Below the pieces are notes generated by a model. It ran no database searches. It was not told the origin of the DNA and was given only the letters and a program-made list of their open reading frames with translations. From Bdellovibrio sp. (GTDB lineage: Bacteria; Myxococcota; SpSt-1050): a stretch of 11,163 nucleotides of DNA. Shown piece after piece: positions 1-7,742 of this stretch. Each line of letters starts with the position of its first letter. The first letter of the stretch is position 1. Made by a program: the position numbers and the translations under genes. Location: positions 1 to 11,163 of the forward strand of contig DYEF01000043.1 of assembly GCA_020725805.1 (NCBI GenBank). The letters are read 5' to 3'.

Positions 1-31
1 CAAGAATTAACAATAAAATAACCCTTCTCAT
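1..31 (-). CDS. N-terminus of an exported or membrane protein (partial, runs off left edge)
   Basis: Ten codons are visible from an ATG at 31-29, reading MRRVILLLIL. Two arginines followed by a run of aliphatic residues is what the start of a signal peptide or transmembrane anchor looks like. An in-frame TAG three codons upstream excludes a longer N-terminal extension. A purine-rich AGGGA lies just ahead of the ATG. The start codon overlaps the stop of a 17-codon ORF in an ATGA arrangement, which suggests translational coupling. A promoter candidate lies at 106-136. The rest of the protein is outside the window, so its function cannot be assigned. Confidence 0.5.
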   Translation of the reverse strand, partial: MRRVILLLIL

Positions 32-81
32 CTTTCCCTACTCTTTATTAAAACATATTCATTCCTATTTTTCAAAGACAT
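28..81 (-). CDS. 17-aa small ORF, possible leader peptide
   Basis: This ORF runs from ATG (81-79) to TGA (30-28) and encodes MSLKNRNEYVLIKSRER. It is basic and polar, with no membrane segment. Its support comes from context: a strong Shine-Dalgarno GGAGGGG lies 4 nt upstream, a promoter-like pair lies just before that, and its stop overlaps the start of the next ORF (ATGA). It could be a leader peptide that couples translation to the following exported protein, or a chance ORF inside a 5' leader. I recognise no homologue. Confidence 0.35.
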   Translation of the reverse strand: MSLKNRNEYVLIKSRER

Positions 82-85
82 TCTT

Positions 86-92
86 CCCCTCC
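86..92 (-). promoter_or_regulatory. Strong Shine-Dalgarno for the 17-aa ORF
   Basis: The minus strand reads GGAGGGG here, 4 nt before the ATG at 81. It is a stronger ribosome site than the weak AGGGA ahead of the ATG at 31. This is the main reason to take the small ORF seriously and to suspect coupled translation. Confidence 0.5.
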
Positions 93-105
93 ATCTTCAA
101 ATTAA

Positions 106-136
106 AATATACCATTCTTTTTTTTTTTGATGTCAA
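106..136 (-). promoter_or_regulatory. Sigma70-like promoter candidate for the left-edge gene
   Basis: On the minus strand a perfect TTGACA (136-131) is followed after 19 bp by TATATT (111-106). The spacer contains a run of twelve A residues. Spacing is longer than the 17-bp optimum, which lowers confidence. A start site near position 99 would leave only a few bases before the GGAGGGG ribosome site at 92-86. The element lies between the stop of the 947-aa gene and the left-edge ORFs, where a new transcription unit would be expected. Confidence 0.45.
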
Positions 137-228
137 CAGGAATTTTGCTGCATGTTGTTCCAAAACAGAAATGTTACATTTTGACGTGGGAGTTAAATAT
201 TTTAATATCTCAAAGCCATATGAGAATT

Positions 229-3072
229 TCAGAACTGGAATCCGAGTACCCAGTAAAGCTGGGTCTGGCTCCTGCCGACAAGACCCTGAGAATAACCCAA
301 TCTTAATGTGGCAGGTATATAAAAGCCGAATTTGAACTCCGACCTCAGCTCCATCCCCGTCCCGGCGAGCAGAATATCAGGAAGATATCTCCCGTCGAAT
401 GCATTTCCGGCATCAAGAAAGACCGCCGCATATAATCTGTTGAGAAAGACAGGGAGCAGTTCGAATCCCCTGTCGACATCCAGAACCGGAAAACGGTATT
501 CATAATTGATAAGCAGATAATTCTCACCGGATATCGAATATGGTGCATAACCTCTCAGATATGTTCCGCCTACTCTCATATCCTCCACGAAGTCCAGAAT
601 AATATCCCTTGAAGGGACTGAGCCCAGATAGAAGAGCCTTCTCTTGTAGAGTTCTCCGCCGGATAATCCGTAATTGACCTGAAATGCGTTGACGTGTCTT
701 CTGAGAAGCGGATTTTTGATATAAAAGGCCGTACCAAATTCAGCAGAATAGAGCTCAAAGGCTGAACCCAGAAGACTGTTATACAACCTCAGGTCAATGC
801 CATATCTGAACCCCTCCTCTGAACTAATGGATTTTCCGTATCCCCTTACCGTCGAAAAATAATATGAGATCCCGAGGGAAGCCTTGTTACCTTCTTTGGG
901 AAATACCGGGGCAATATCATTGGGATGGAAATCATAGCTTTTCTCCCCGCTCAGAAACTGATACGTATAGCTTATATCCAGAGAACGTGAGAATTTATAT
1001 GAAGAAAGAGGAATACCTATTCTGAACCTGAGAGTAATATTATCCTCGTAATAATCAACTTCATGTCCGTTGATATACTGTACATCCCCGAGTCTGTAGT
1101 AATCCTTATAGGATTCAAAACTCAGATAAGGATAAAAATATCTCAGACCATATCCGAAATAATACAAAAACCTGTCACTGTCCGGCACATAAGAGAGATT
1201 CAGGTCGAAACTGTTCCTCCCGATGACATCAGAACCCGAGAGTTTTATGCCAATGAACTCCCCGGAATCGTTCAGTCCCGTATAAGGTTCCCAGGATTTC
1301 GGCAGGATAGACGGAAAACTCGAAAAATCCTTCTTTCTGTACTCCCCTGCCTCACCCAGAATAACCGGGAATCTCTCCGTACGGTAATGCTGCTTCTCCT
1401 CATAATCATACTTCTCAATATCGAGTTCGCATACATCATAACCTTTTGTGCCGTATATCAGTGCAAACATACGGTTGTTGCTGCCTGTCTCCGGAGAAAA
1501 ATAACCCGTCAGGGTATTCGTAATTCTTCTGAGTTCCCGTTTATCGATATCGAACTTATAAATATTGTAAATGCCCGTTCTGTCAGATGCAAAGTACAGT
1601 TGCTTCCCGTCTGCTGAAAATGCCGGCTGGATATCAACCGAGATATCGGCAGTTATCCTCTCCAGCTTTCTGTTTTTGATATCGAACAGATATATATCCC
1701 GCTCATTCCTGTTCCACATCGAAAAGGCAAGCTGTTCGGATACAGGAGAATACCTGAGATTCGAAATCTCTGCATAATCCGGCCCCTGATAGACATATTC
1801 TATCTGGCCATTATCAAGATCGAGGATTCCTATTCTGGAATAATACAGGTCCTTTTTTACAAAAGCTACTCTCTTTGAATCGGGAGATATCGCCGGATAA
1901 TCCGCCCTGAGACCGAAGGTCAGTCTCTTCTTCTTTCCGCTCTTCAGGTCAAGTAAAAAAAGGTCCGTATAATCATTGAACTGTTTGTATAATACCGTCT
2001 CGATATATATCAGAAGTCCGTCCTTTACATCAAATTCACCTCCGCCATAGGACTTTATTATCTTCTCACTTTTCTTATCCCTAAGCGAATATCTTATAAT
2101 ATGCGGATAATCATACAGGGATGACTCATAATAATAGAGATAATCCCCGTCGAGCCTGAGATTCCTGTGTCCCTGTGCTGTATCTGTAATCCTCTCATAG
2201 ATGGTTACAGGTTCTCTCGTAACAGAGCGCACAATCTCTTCGGTCTCGGCACTGAGTTCATTGAAAAAGTCATTATAAAGTTCGAGATATGTCCTTTTGG
2301 TATATTTTTTTGCAATCTTGTTCATCTGATAGGGAATCAGTCTCTTTGCGTATTCCTTCGAGATATTCTTCAAGGCATCTTCTCCGTATGTTCTGGCAAT
2401 ATATTCAAGGAAGAAAGAACCATACAGATAATAGACAGTCCCCTGCGGCCATTCATAGGTACCGTTCGAGATTACATCAATAGGCTTGAAATCATTCTCG
2501 ATTACGGCAGTTCTCAGGTACATCCTGTAGATTGAGCTTCTAATACGGCCTCCCCCCGAAAACCGCGACTCCCCGAAAGTTGCAATCCCCTCGATAAACC
2601 AGTCGGGCTGTGCCGCATTTGGTATAAGTGTCTTCCCGAATATAGTATTATAAAGGGCGTGGAGTCCGTAATACATATCCAGATGTACTATATGGATGAA
2701 TTCGTGAAGAAAAAGTGCGTAGAGCCAGTCATCGTGGTCATTGAGTGACGAAAACGCAGAGGGAGGTCTTGCAAAGAGATGAATACGGTTGTACGGGATG
2801 ACACTTGTAAAACCGTTTGTACTGTCTGTGTCGTCTGTAATCACTACCTCAACCTTCTCATGCGGTCTGCTGTCAAACCATTTCGTCACGACCGAATAGA
2901 CCTGCTCCGAGATATATGCAACCTTATCGGCAACCTTCTCCTCTCCCTCGTAAAAATGTATATTGAAATGCTCTGTCTCTATCGTATACCATTTCTTCCA
3001 CGGCTCAAAGGCATACAAATCTGTCAGGATAAACAGGAGAAATATCAGAAATGCAGAAAACCTTGACGTCAT
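229..3072 (-). CDS. Secreted MA-type metallopeptidase / TolB-like propeller / Omp85-type outer-membrane barrel protein (947 aa)
   Basis: Residues 1-21 form a signal peptide (hydrophobic core, then LYA before FEPW). A peptidase MA-like domain follows: HEFIH at 123-127 gives the zinc HExxH, and WFIEG at 158-162 supplies Glu161, the usual downstream gluzincin ligand. Residues about 300-560 carry TolB/PD40-type propeller repeats (DYPAISPDSKRVAF near 391, AFSADGKQLYFASDR near 484). Residues about 590-947 are rich in alternating aromatic strands and end in LGFQF, like an Omp85/surface-antigen barrel with terminal Phe for BAM recognition. The polypeptide therefore probably sits in the outer membrane with peptidase and propeller domains attached. 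The start is fixed by the signal peptide; the ribosome site is weak (AGG 4-5 nt upstream). No terminator is evident after it. The architecture recurs in databases as an uncharacterised family; its substrate is unknown. Confidence 0.88.
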   Translation of the reverse strand: MTSRFSAFLIFLLFILTDLYAFEPWKKWYTIETEHFNIHFYEGEEKVADKVAYISEQVYSVVTKWFDSRPHEKVEVVITDDTDSTNGFTSVIPYNRIHLFARPPSAFSSLNDHDDWLYALFLHEFIHIVHLDMYYGLHALYNTIFGKTLIPNAAQPDWFIEGIATFGESRFSGGGRIRSSIYRMYLRTAVIENDFKPIDVISNGTYEWPQGTVYYLYGSFFLEYIARTYGEDALKNISKEYAKRLIPYQMNKIAKKYTKRTYLELYNDFFNELSAETEEIVRSVTREPVTIYERITDTAQGHRNLRLDGDYLYYYESSLYDYPHIIRYSLRDKKSEKIIKSYGGGEFDVKDGLLIYIETVLYKQFNDYTDLFLLDLKSGKKKRLTFGLRADYPAISPDSKRVAFVKKDLYYSRIGILDLDNGQIEYVYQGPDYAEISNLRYSPVSEQLAFSMWNRNERDIYLFDIKNRKLERITADISVDIQPAFSADGKQLYFASDRTGIYNIYKFDIDKRELRRITNTLTGYFSPETGSNNRMFALIYGTKGYDVCELDIEKYDYEEKQHYRTERFPVILGEAGEYRKKDFSSFPSILPKSWEPYTGLNDSGEFIGIKLSGSDVIGRNSFDLNLSYVPDSDRFLYYFGYGLRYFYPYLSFESYKDYYRLGDVQYINGHEVDYYEDNITLRFRIGIPLSSYKFSRSLDISYTYQFLSGEKSYDFHPNDIAPVFPKEGNKASLGISYYFSTVRGYGKSISSEEGFRYGIDLRLYNSLLGSAFELYSAEFGTAFYIKNPLLRRHVNAFQVNYGLSGGELYKRRLFYLGSVPSRDIILDFVEDMRVGGTYLRGYAPYSISGENYLLINYEYRFPVLDVDRGFELLPVFLNRLYAAVFLDAGNAFDGRYLPDILLAGTGMELRSEFKFGFYIPATLRLGYSQGLVGRSQTQLYWVLGFQF

Positions 3073-3221
3073 ACACCTGCGATATTAATAGTAATATCAG
3101 AAAAACGCAACTGTCTTTCAGGACGACTCCCCGAAAAATCAATATCAGTAAAAGTTTTACAGAGTATTAAATTTTTTGCTTGCATATTAAAATTTGTAGT
3201 GTTAATAAAGGTCTCCTCTGT
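3073..3221. other. Intergenic spacer between the 947-aa gene and tRNA-Lys (divergent promoters expected)
   Basis: This 149-bp AT-rich stretch must carry the promoter of the plus-strand tRNA and probably that of the minus-strand 947-aa gene. For the tRNA, TTGCAT (3180-3185) and TTAATA (3202-3207), 16 bp apart, are a weak candidate pair that would leave a short leader. For the minus strand, TTGCGT and TAATAT 17 bp apart overlap the inverted repeat at 3081-3098, but would place the start almost at the ATG, so I do not call them. The octamer AATATCAG occurs twice (3093-3100 and 3141-3148). No ORF or terminator hairpin is visible. Confidence 0.5.
3081..3098. repeat. Perfect inverted repeat GATATTA-ATAG-TAATATC
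   Basis: Seven-base arms, perfectly complementary, are separated by a 4-base loop. The repeat lies 9-26 bp upstream of the ATG of the 947-aa gene, across the place where its ribosome site or proximal promoter must be. It could be a small operator or an mRNA hairpin. AT-only arms of this length can also arise by chance in such an AT-rich spacer. Confidence 0.4.
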
Positions 3222-3295
<74 letters not shown>

Positions 3296-3300
3296 CTTCT

Positions 3301-3831
3301 TCAGTAAATAAGTAACATTTTTATTGCAGATTCAAGCGAGGAAAAGATAAACTCGTAAACAATTATCTTTGCAGGTCTGCTACGTATATCTATCCCTTTT
3401 ATTATGCCCGGACTGAAAATATGCTTTATAATCCTCGGGGGAGAATAAATGACCCGTCTGTTGAGTTTTCTCGCATACTGGTCTGCAACAGAAGCTGTCA
3501 TCAGATTGACGAGTTCGGCAATAAACGACAATGCATTTTCATCTTCCCTGACTTTTTCAAAATCCGAATCAGTCTCTATTTTCATCTTGCCGGCTATCTC
3601 ATACACTGCATTTTTTGACACAGCAGCGAGCACATAAACCGGTTCATCAAGATACAGGCTGTACGATACAGCAATACCGTCCTTAAAATACTGGTCAAAA
3701 AGAACAGATATAGAGTCGATATAAAGTCTCTTCTCCTCTGATATGTCAAAACCCTGTATTTCGAGTCCTACAAATTCGGTCAGAAGAGGTATTATCCTGT
3801 TCAGTATTTCCTGTGAATCACTCGAACTCAT
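3301..3831 (-). CDS. cheX: CheX-family CheY-P phosphatase (176 aa)
   Basis: The CheC/CheX signature D/S-x3-E-x2-N is present once, as Ser102, Glu106 and Asn109 (SFIAELVN). The single copy fits CheX rather than CheC. In the family, the Glu and Asn act on the phospho-Asp of CheY and speed its hydrolysis. The length is close to other CheX proteins, and there is no signal peptide, so it should be cytoplasmic. It is the last gene of the operon. Its ATG overlaps the cheA stop (ATGA) and its own ribosome site is poor, so translation is probably coupled to cheA. The operon CheY carries the MCSALGQE stretch typical of CheX partners such as Thermotoga CheY. The N-terminal 30 residues are less conserved-looking. 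No terminator separates its stop from the opposing tRNA. Confidence 0.85.
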   Translation of the reverse strand: MSSSDSQEILNRIIPLLTEFVGLEIQGFDISEEKRLYIDSISVLFDQYFKDGIAVSYSLYLDEPVYVLAAVSKNAVYEIAGKMKIETDSDFEKVREDENALSFIAELVNLMTASVADQYARKLNRRVIYSPPRIIKHIFSPGIIKGIDIRSRPAKIIVYEFIFSSLESAIKMLLIY

Positions 3832-5654
3832 AAATTTCTTTCATCCATAAGAAACTCGGTTGAGATAACCGGTACCGGACATATCCCTTTGACAATTACC
3901 ATACTGTTTATAAATTTGCTACTTTTTAAGACATACGGAACTTTATATAAACGTGTCTCCCCGACAAATACTATATCGTCCATACCTACAGCGATACTCT
4001 TTTCCTGACCGGAACAGATTATAAAGATCTGCGCTTTCTGATATCCTCCGTTCAGAAGTGATATCCTCTCCTCCCCTCTGATGACAGATTTTCTGTCGTC
4101 TGAAATCCTGATATCGTTATTTCTCAGAATGCACCTCACCTGTGAGACAGGAAAGGCATATCTGAATCCGCCAATCTCACCGATAACAACCTTTTTAGAG
4201 GCAAACTGATACGGAATTCTCAGGACTATTTCAGTACCCTCCTTTTCGATGCTTTTCACGGAGATATCACCACCTGTCTGCCAGACGACGTTTCTTACGA
4301 TATCCATCCCGAACCCCCTGCCCGAAGTCATATCAGCTTCCGAAACAGTCGAAAAACCCGGCACAAAGATAAGCTCCAGAATCTCGTCGTCCGCCAGATT
4401 CTCATCTTTTATGAGATTTTTTTCTCTTGCAGTCCTGAGTATCTTATCCCTGTCGATTCCCCTGCCGTCATCTCTGACGGTTATACTTATATATTCCTCT
4501 TCTTCCCTGAAGATTATCTCAATGATTCCTGATGGCGGTTTGTTGCTCATAATACGTTCATCTGATGATTCGATTCCGTGATAGACAGAATTACGGATAA
4601 TATGCAAAAGGGGCTCCTCGAGCCGGTCAATAATACTCTTATCAATCTCAATGTTTTCGTTCTGTACAACAAGTTTTACATTTTTGTTGAGAGACCTTGC
4701 GGTACTTTCAGTCAATGCCGTAAGTTTCGGAACGATACTGGATGCAGGGACTGTCCTCAGCCTTTCCGCATAACCGAGGACTTTCTTGAATCCGTATTCA
4801 AGCCTCGAAAGATGCGGATTCAGATTATTCTCACCCAGAGAATATCTGTACTTATTCCATAAAAGCAGGAGTTCGTCCAGACCTGATGACAGTTCTTCTA
4901 TCCTCTCAAAAGGTATACGGATATATTTTACCGTCCTAACCGGTTTATTTCCATCTTCTGCCTTATACGGACCATCACTGACAAACATTATATCTCCGGT
5001 TCTTTTTAGAACAGCATCTATAATATTATAGTCCGGTTTTTCCTTTGTATAGACCCTGAACCGCGACGGCTTGATACCCTGTCTGAGCATTTCGCTGGTG
5101 GGTTCTGAATGAATGATATTTATTCTCGATGAAAGTTCCTTTAAGAGCATAAAAGCCCTTACAGACGGGGTACGGCACTCCTTATTAACCTCGAAGATAA
5201 TCTCATAAAGGCCCTCGAGTTTCTTACTATCAATCTGCTCAGGTGAAGGCTGAGTAACCTGAACATTCAGTCTGTCTTTGATTGCTCTCGATATATACGA
5301 AAGTTCCGATATTACTTCCTCAGAGCCGAACTTAAGCCCCTTTTCATAGTTATCTATCTCCAGCGAAATAGAATTCACTCCCTTCATTATTACTTCCCTG
5401 AAACTGAGAATAGAGCCGGGGTTCTTTCTTATATATTCCAGCAATTCCTCCAGCAGATGGGCAACCTCGCCCATACCGGTCTGACCCATTGTATTCGACA
5501 TTCCCTTGAGAGTATGAAAACGCCTGAAGAGGTCAAACAGAACATCATCCCCTGCAGCCCCCTTCTGTTCTATCATATTTAGTCTGTCGAATATCTCTAC
5601 TAAATGCTCTTTTACTTCTGAAATAAATACAGATCTGTATTCGCTCTCGGACAT
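3828..5654 (-). CDS. cheA: Chemotaxis histidine kinase CheA (608 aa)
   Basis: The domains follow the CheA order. P1/Hpt spans about 1-125 with phosphoacceptor His47 in RFHTLKG. A P2-like CheY-binding domain spans about 148-225, with the family-like SVRAFMLLKEL. P3 dimerisation spans about 243-305. The P4 ATPase has an N-box HIIRNSVYHGIE (351-362), G1 DDGRGID (395-401) and a G2 region GFSTVSEADMTSGRGFGMD (433-451). The P5 CheW-like domain spans about 485-605. The kinase phosphorylates CheY and possibly the HD-GYP regulator. All catalytic motifs look intact. The P3-P4 junction after Arg300 (TVPASSIVPKL) departs from the usual R-M-x-P...PR pattern. There are 3 bp between the cheY stop and this ATG and no clear Shine-Dalgarno, so translation is likely coupled. 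Confidence 0.96.
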   Translation of the reverse strand: MSESEYRSVFISEVKEHLVEIFDRLNMIEQKGAAGDDVLFDLFRRFHTLKGMSNTMGQTGMGEVAHLLEELLEYIRKNPGSILSFREVIMKGVNSISLEIDNYEKGLKFGSEEVISELSYISRAIKDRLNVQVTQPSPEQIDSKKLEGLYEIIFEVNKECRTPSVRAFMLLKELSSRINIIHSEPTSEMLRQGIKPSRFRVYTKEKPDYNIIDAVLKRTGDIMFVSDGPYKAEDGNKPVRTVKYIRIPFERIEELSSGLDELLLLWNKYRYSLGENNLNPHLSRLEYGFKKVLGYAERLRTVPASSIVPKLTALTESTARSLNKNVKLVVQNENIEIDKSIIDRLEEPLLHIIRNSVYHGIESSDERIMSNKPPSGIIEIIFREEEEYISITVRDDGRGIDRDKILRTAREKNLIKDENLADDEILELIFVPGFSTVSEADMTSGRGFGMDIVRNVVWQTGGDISVKSIEKEGTEIVLRIPYQFASKKVVIGEIGGFRYAFPVSQVRCILRNNDIRISDDRKSVIRGEERISLLNGGYQKAQIFIICSGQEKSIAVGMDDIVFVGETRLYKVPYVLKSSKFINSMVIVKGICPVPVISTEFLMDERNL

Positions 5655-5657
5655 TAT

Positions 5658-6020
5658 CTATTTTATAAACTTGGAGACCACCGTCATAACTTCATCTTTC
5701 TTGAACGGTTTTACGATGAAGTCATTTGCGCCCGCCTCAATAGCCTCCATTACCAGAGTCTCCTGACCAAGGGCACTGCACATAATTATGATTACATTTC
5801 CGGACAACTGTCTGATCTCCCTCGTGGCTTCGATACCGCTCTTGAAGGGCATTACTATATCCATAATTATTATATCCGGCTTAAGTTCCTTGAACTTCTC
5901 GACGCCCTCAATCCCGTTCGTCGCCTCACCTACGATTTCGAATTCAGGAGAAGAAAACACATCCTTTATCAATCCCCTCATAAAAACTGCATCATCCACA
6001 ATCAAGACTTTCCTGGGCAT
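5658..6020 (-). CDS. cheY: Single-domain response regulator CheY (120 aa)
   Basis: This is a stand-alone receiver domain. The acidic pocket is Asp9 and Asp10, the phosphoacceptor is Asp54 (IIIMDIVMP), the switch hydroxyl is Ser82 (MCSALGQE), the aromatic is Phe101 and the conserved Lys is Lys104 (FIVKPF). The Ser-Ala-x-Gly-Gln stretch and the AGANDFIVKPF end resemble CheY of CheC/CheX-using bacteria. It should receive phosphate from CheA, be dephosphorylated by CheX, and act on a flagellar switch or another output. The start overlaps the cheW 3' end by 19 bp and has its own strong AAGGAG site 8 nt upstream, suggesting it is translated at a high level relative to its neighbours. Confidence 0.95.
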   Translation of the reverse strand: MPRKVLIVDDAVFMRGLIKDVFSSPEFEIVGEATNGIEGVEKFKELKPDIIIMDIVMPFKSGIEATREIRQLSGNVIIIMCSALGQETLVMEAIEAGANDFIVKPFKKDEVMTVVSKFIK

Positions 6021-6469
6021 AATAAAATCTCCTTAAAACTATGAATACTTGGTCTAATACCTGAGATAATATCCTCTATTATTTCCGTATTTTCAACAAA
6101 AAAAGCATTTCTGTTATTTCCTGCTGCAATAATCTCCCTGTTCAGCTGAGATATATCAGTCAGTTCACTACTCTCAAAAATGTCCTTTATCGAATCGTAG
6201 AGAAGTGCCAGCCTCCCGCTAAAGGACTGTACAAGAACCACCGAACACCTGATACTGTAATCTTTTACAGCTTCAAACCCGCTCTTATTCCTTATCAGTT
6301 TCGGCAGATCCAGAACAGGAACGACCTCTCCGTTGATAAACATCAGCCCGAAGAACATAATGCTCAGCTCGGGATATCTGAACGCAGTCTCATCCTGAAA
6401 TATCCCGCTTATTCTGTCAATCGGAATATACAGTTCTATGCCATCTCTTGAAAACCCAAGCACTTTCAT
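6002..6469 (-). CDS. cheW: CheW-like coupling protein (155 aa)
   Basis: The whole protein is one CheW-like beta-barrel domain. It opens with MKVLGFSRDGIELYIPIDRI. The central FGLMFINGEVVPVLDLPKLI (about 40-59) matches the CheW core in which the hinge G-E-V-V-P-V-L-D is the most conserved part. It bridges the MCP tip and the CheA P5 domain in the receptor array. It sits directly between the MCP and cheY. Its ATG shares a base with the MCP stop (TGATG) and has no obvious Shine-Dalgarno of its own. The length is normal for CheW. The C-terminal half is divergent, so an operon-specific partner preference is possible. Confidence 0.88.
   Translation of the reverse strand: MKVLGFSRDGIELYIPIDRISGIFQDETAFRYPELSIMFFGLMFINGEVVPVLDLPKLIRNKSGFEAVKDYSIRCSVVLVQSFSGRLALLYDSIKDIFESSELTDISQLNREIIAAGNNRNAFFVENTEIIEDIISGIRPSIHSFKEILLCPGKS
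6029..6034 (-). promoter_or_regulatory. Consensus Shine-Dalgarno of cheY, inside cheW
   Basis: AAGGAG on the minus strand lies 8 nt before the cheY ATG, within the last codons of cheW. It is the best ribosome site among the che genes of this operon, whereas cheA, cheW and cheX rely on stop-start coupling. It also fixes the cheY start despite the overlap. Confidence 0.7.
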
Positions 6470-7737
6470 CAGATTCTGTAATTCTTTATCTTCTCACTCA
6501 GTTCTTCGCTGATATTCTTGAGACTTGATGAGAGATTCGCAATCTCCTGAATATTATTTGACTGGGATTCCACGCTTGCCTTCAGGCCCTCAGACGTCTC
6601 GTAGTTATTATATGAGACAACACTTATCTCCTCGACCGAGTGTACGATTTCAATGGAGTTCTGGTTCTGATGTGTCGTAAGTTCACGGATGGAACTGACT
6701 GCGTCATTGATTCTGCTCAGGTAACTGTTTATTTCTCCAGTAATATTAAGCAGGTTCTTAAGATTCTTGGACAACTCCTCTATTTTTTCAGTATCTCCCT
6801 TAATCTCCCTGACAAGGATATTCGATTCGCTCATAATATTTTCGGCGACCATTCCGATCTTTTTGGCGGAGACATTTGCCTTCTCGGAAAGATTCTTTAT
6901 CTCCTCCGCCACCACGGCAAACCCTTTACCGTGCTCACCAGCACGTACCGCCTCGATAGTAGCATTCAGTGCGAGCATTTTCGTCTGATTTGCTATTTCG
7001 GTTATGAGTTCTATTGCCTCGGATATGGAATGTGCACTGGTAGAGAAATCAATAACCTTCTTGTCCATCTGTTCGATTCTTCCCAGAAAATCCACCAGAT
7101 TGTTCAATATACTCTCAAGGTTCGAAATTGAATTGTTTATTGAGGAAGAAATATTCTTTGTGACGGTCTCTGTCTCACGGGTCATTCTCTCGATATCTGC
7201 TATTCCCTTGGCAAGTTCCTCTATGGATTTTACGGTCTTTTCGACCATATTGTTCTGCTTCTCGGTCCCCTTGCTTATCTGGTTTATCGAATGCAGAATA
7301 TCCTTGATACCTATTGAGACCTGACTTATTGCCGAATCGAGATTCTCGGCCTCGATATACAATCTGCCCGACACATCGTGAAAACCCATAACAAGCTGTT
7401 TGATATTCTTCTGAAGTTCGAGGATACTGTTCTGAAGGAGGTCAAGTTCACTCTTCACTTCCAGTTTCTGGGATTCGCCCGAAACCCTGTATGAGAGGTC
7501 CCCCTGAATAATTCGCTCTGTAACCCTGTTGACCTCCAGAACCTGCCTTGTCGTCTTGATAGAATAGAACATCGCGAACAGAAGACTTGTGAGTATTATA
7601 AGAATGGCTTCCGTTACAATAACAACTGTGGCAGATGAGTCCGACAGGATTTTGGGAGTAAAAATTATAATCAATGTGCAGATGAGCGCAGAATATATAT
7701 AACCTAGAACTGCCTTTCTGAAAAGTCTGTACTGCAT
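6469..7737 (-). CDS. Methyl-accepting chemotaxis protein lacking a periplasmic sensor domain (422 aa)
   Basis: Two transmembrane helices (about 8-28 and 36-59) are separated by only some seven residues, so there is no ectodomain. A HAMP-like segment follows (about 60-112), then a long cytoplasmic coiled-coil. The signalling tip is canonical: IANQTKMLALNATIEAVRAG (248-267), then EHGKGFAVVAEEIKNLSEKA. No CheR-tethering pentapeptide is present at the C-terminus (KNYRI). It should nucleate the array with CheW and CheA encoded next to it. With no periplasmic domain it may sense membrane state or cytoplasmic signals, or rely on a partner such as the lipoprotein encoded two genes upstream (inference). 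The start follows the HD-GYP stop by 5 bp. The ribosome site is weak. Confidence 0.93.
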   Translation of the reverse strand: MQYRLFRKAVLGYIYSALICTLIIIFTPKILSDSSATVVIVTEAILIILTSLLFAMFYSIKTTRQVLEVNRVTERIIQGDLSYRVSGESQKLEVKSELDLLQNSILELQKNIKQLVMGFHDVSGRLYIEAENLDSAISQVSIGIKDILHSINQISKGTEKQNNMVEKTVKSIEELAKGIADIERMTRETETVTKNISSSINNSISNLESILNNLVDFLGRIEQMDKKVIDFSTSAHSISEAIELITEIANQTKMLALNATIEAVRAGEHGKGFAVVAEEIKNLSEKANVSAKKIGMVAENIMSESNILVREIKGDTEKIEELSKNLKNLLNITGEINSYLSRINDAVSSIRELTTHQNQNSIEIVHSVEEISVVSYNNYETSEGLKASVESQSNNIQEIANLSSSLKNISEELSEKIKNYRI

Positions 7738-7742
7738 CCTGA

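Noticed and set aside
181-208. Plus-strand promoter-like pair TTGACG-16-TAATAT
   Set aside because: It would drive only antisense RNA through the 947-aa gene, and the -10 is weak in a run of AT-rich DNA.
193-225. Possible terminator for the 947-aa gene
   Set aside because: The only pairings are an AT-only TTAAA/TTTAA stem and a CTCA/TGAG 4-bp stem, with no T-run on the minus strand; too weak to call.
1063-1617. Plus-strand ORF of 184 codons inside the 947-aa gene
   Set aside because: It is antisense to a gene with clear domains, has no recognisable family, and its frame mirrors the codon bias of the minus strand.
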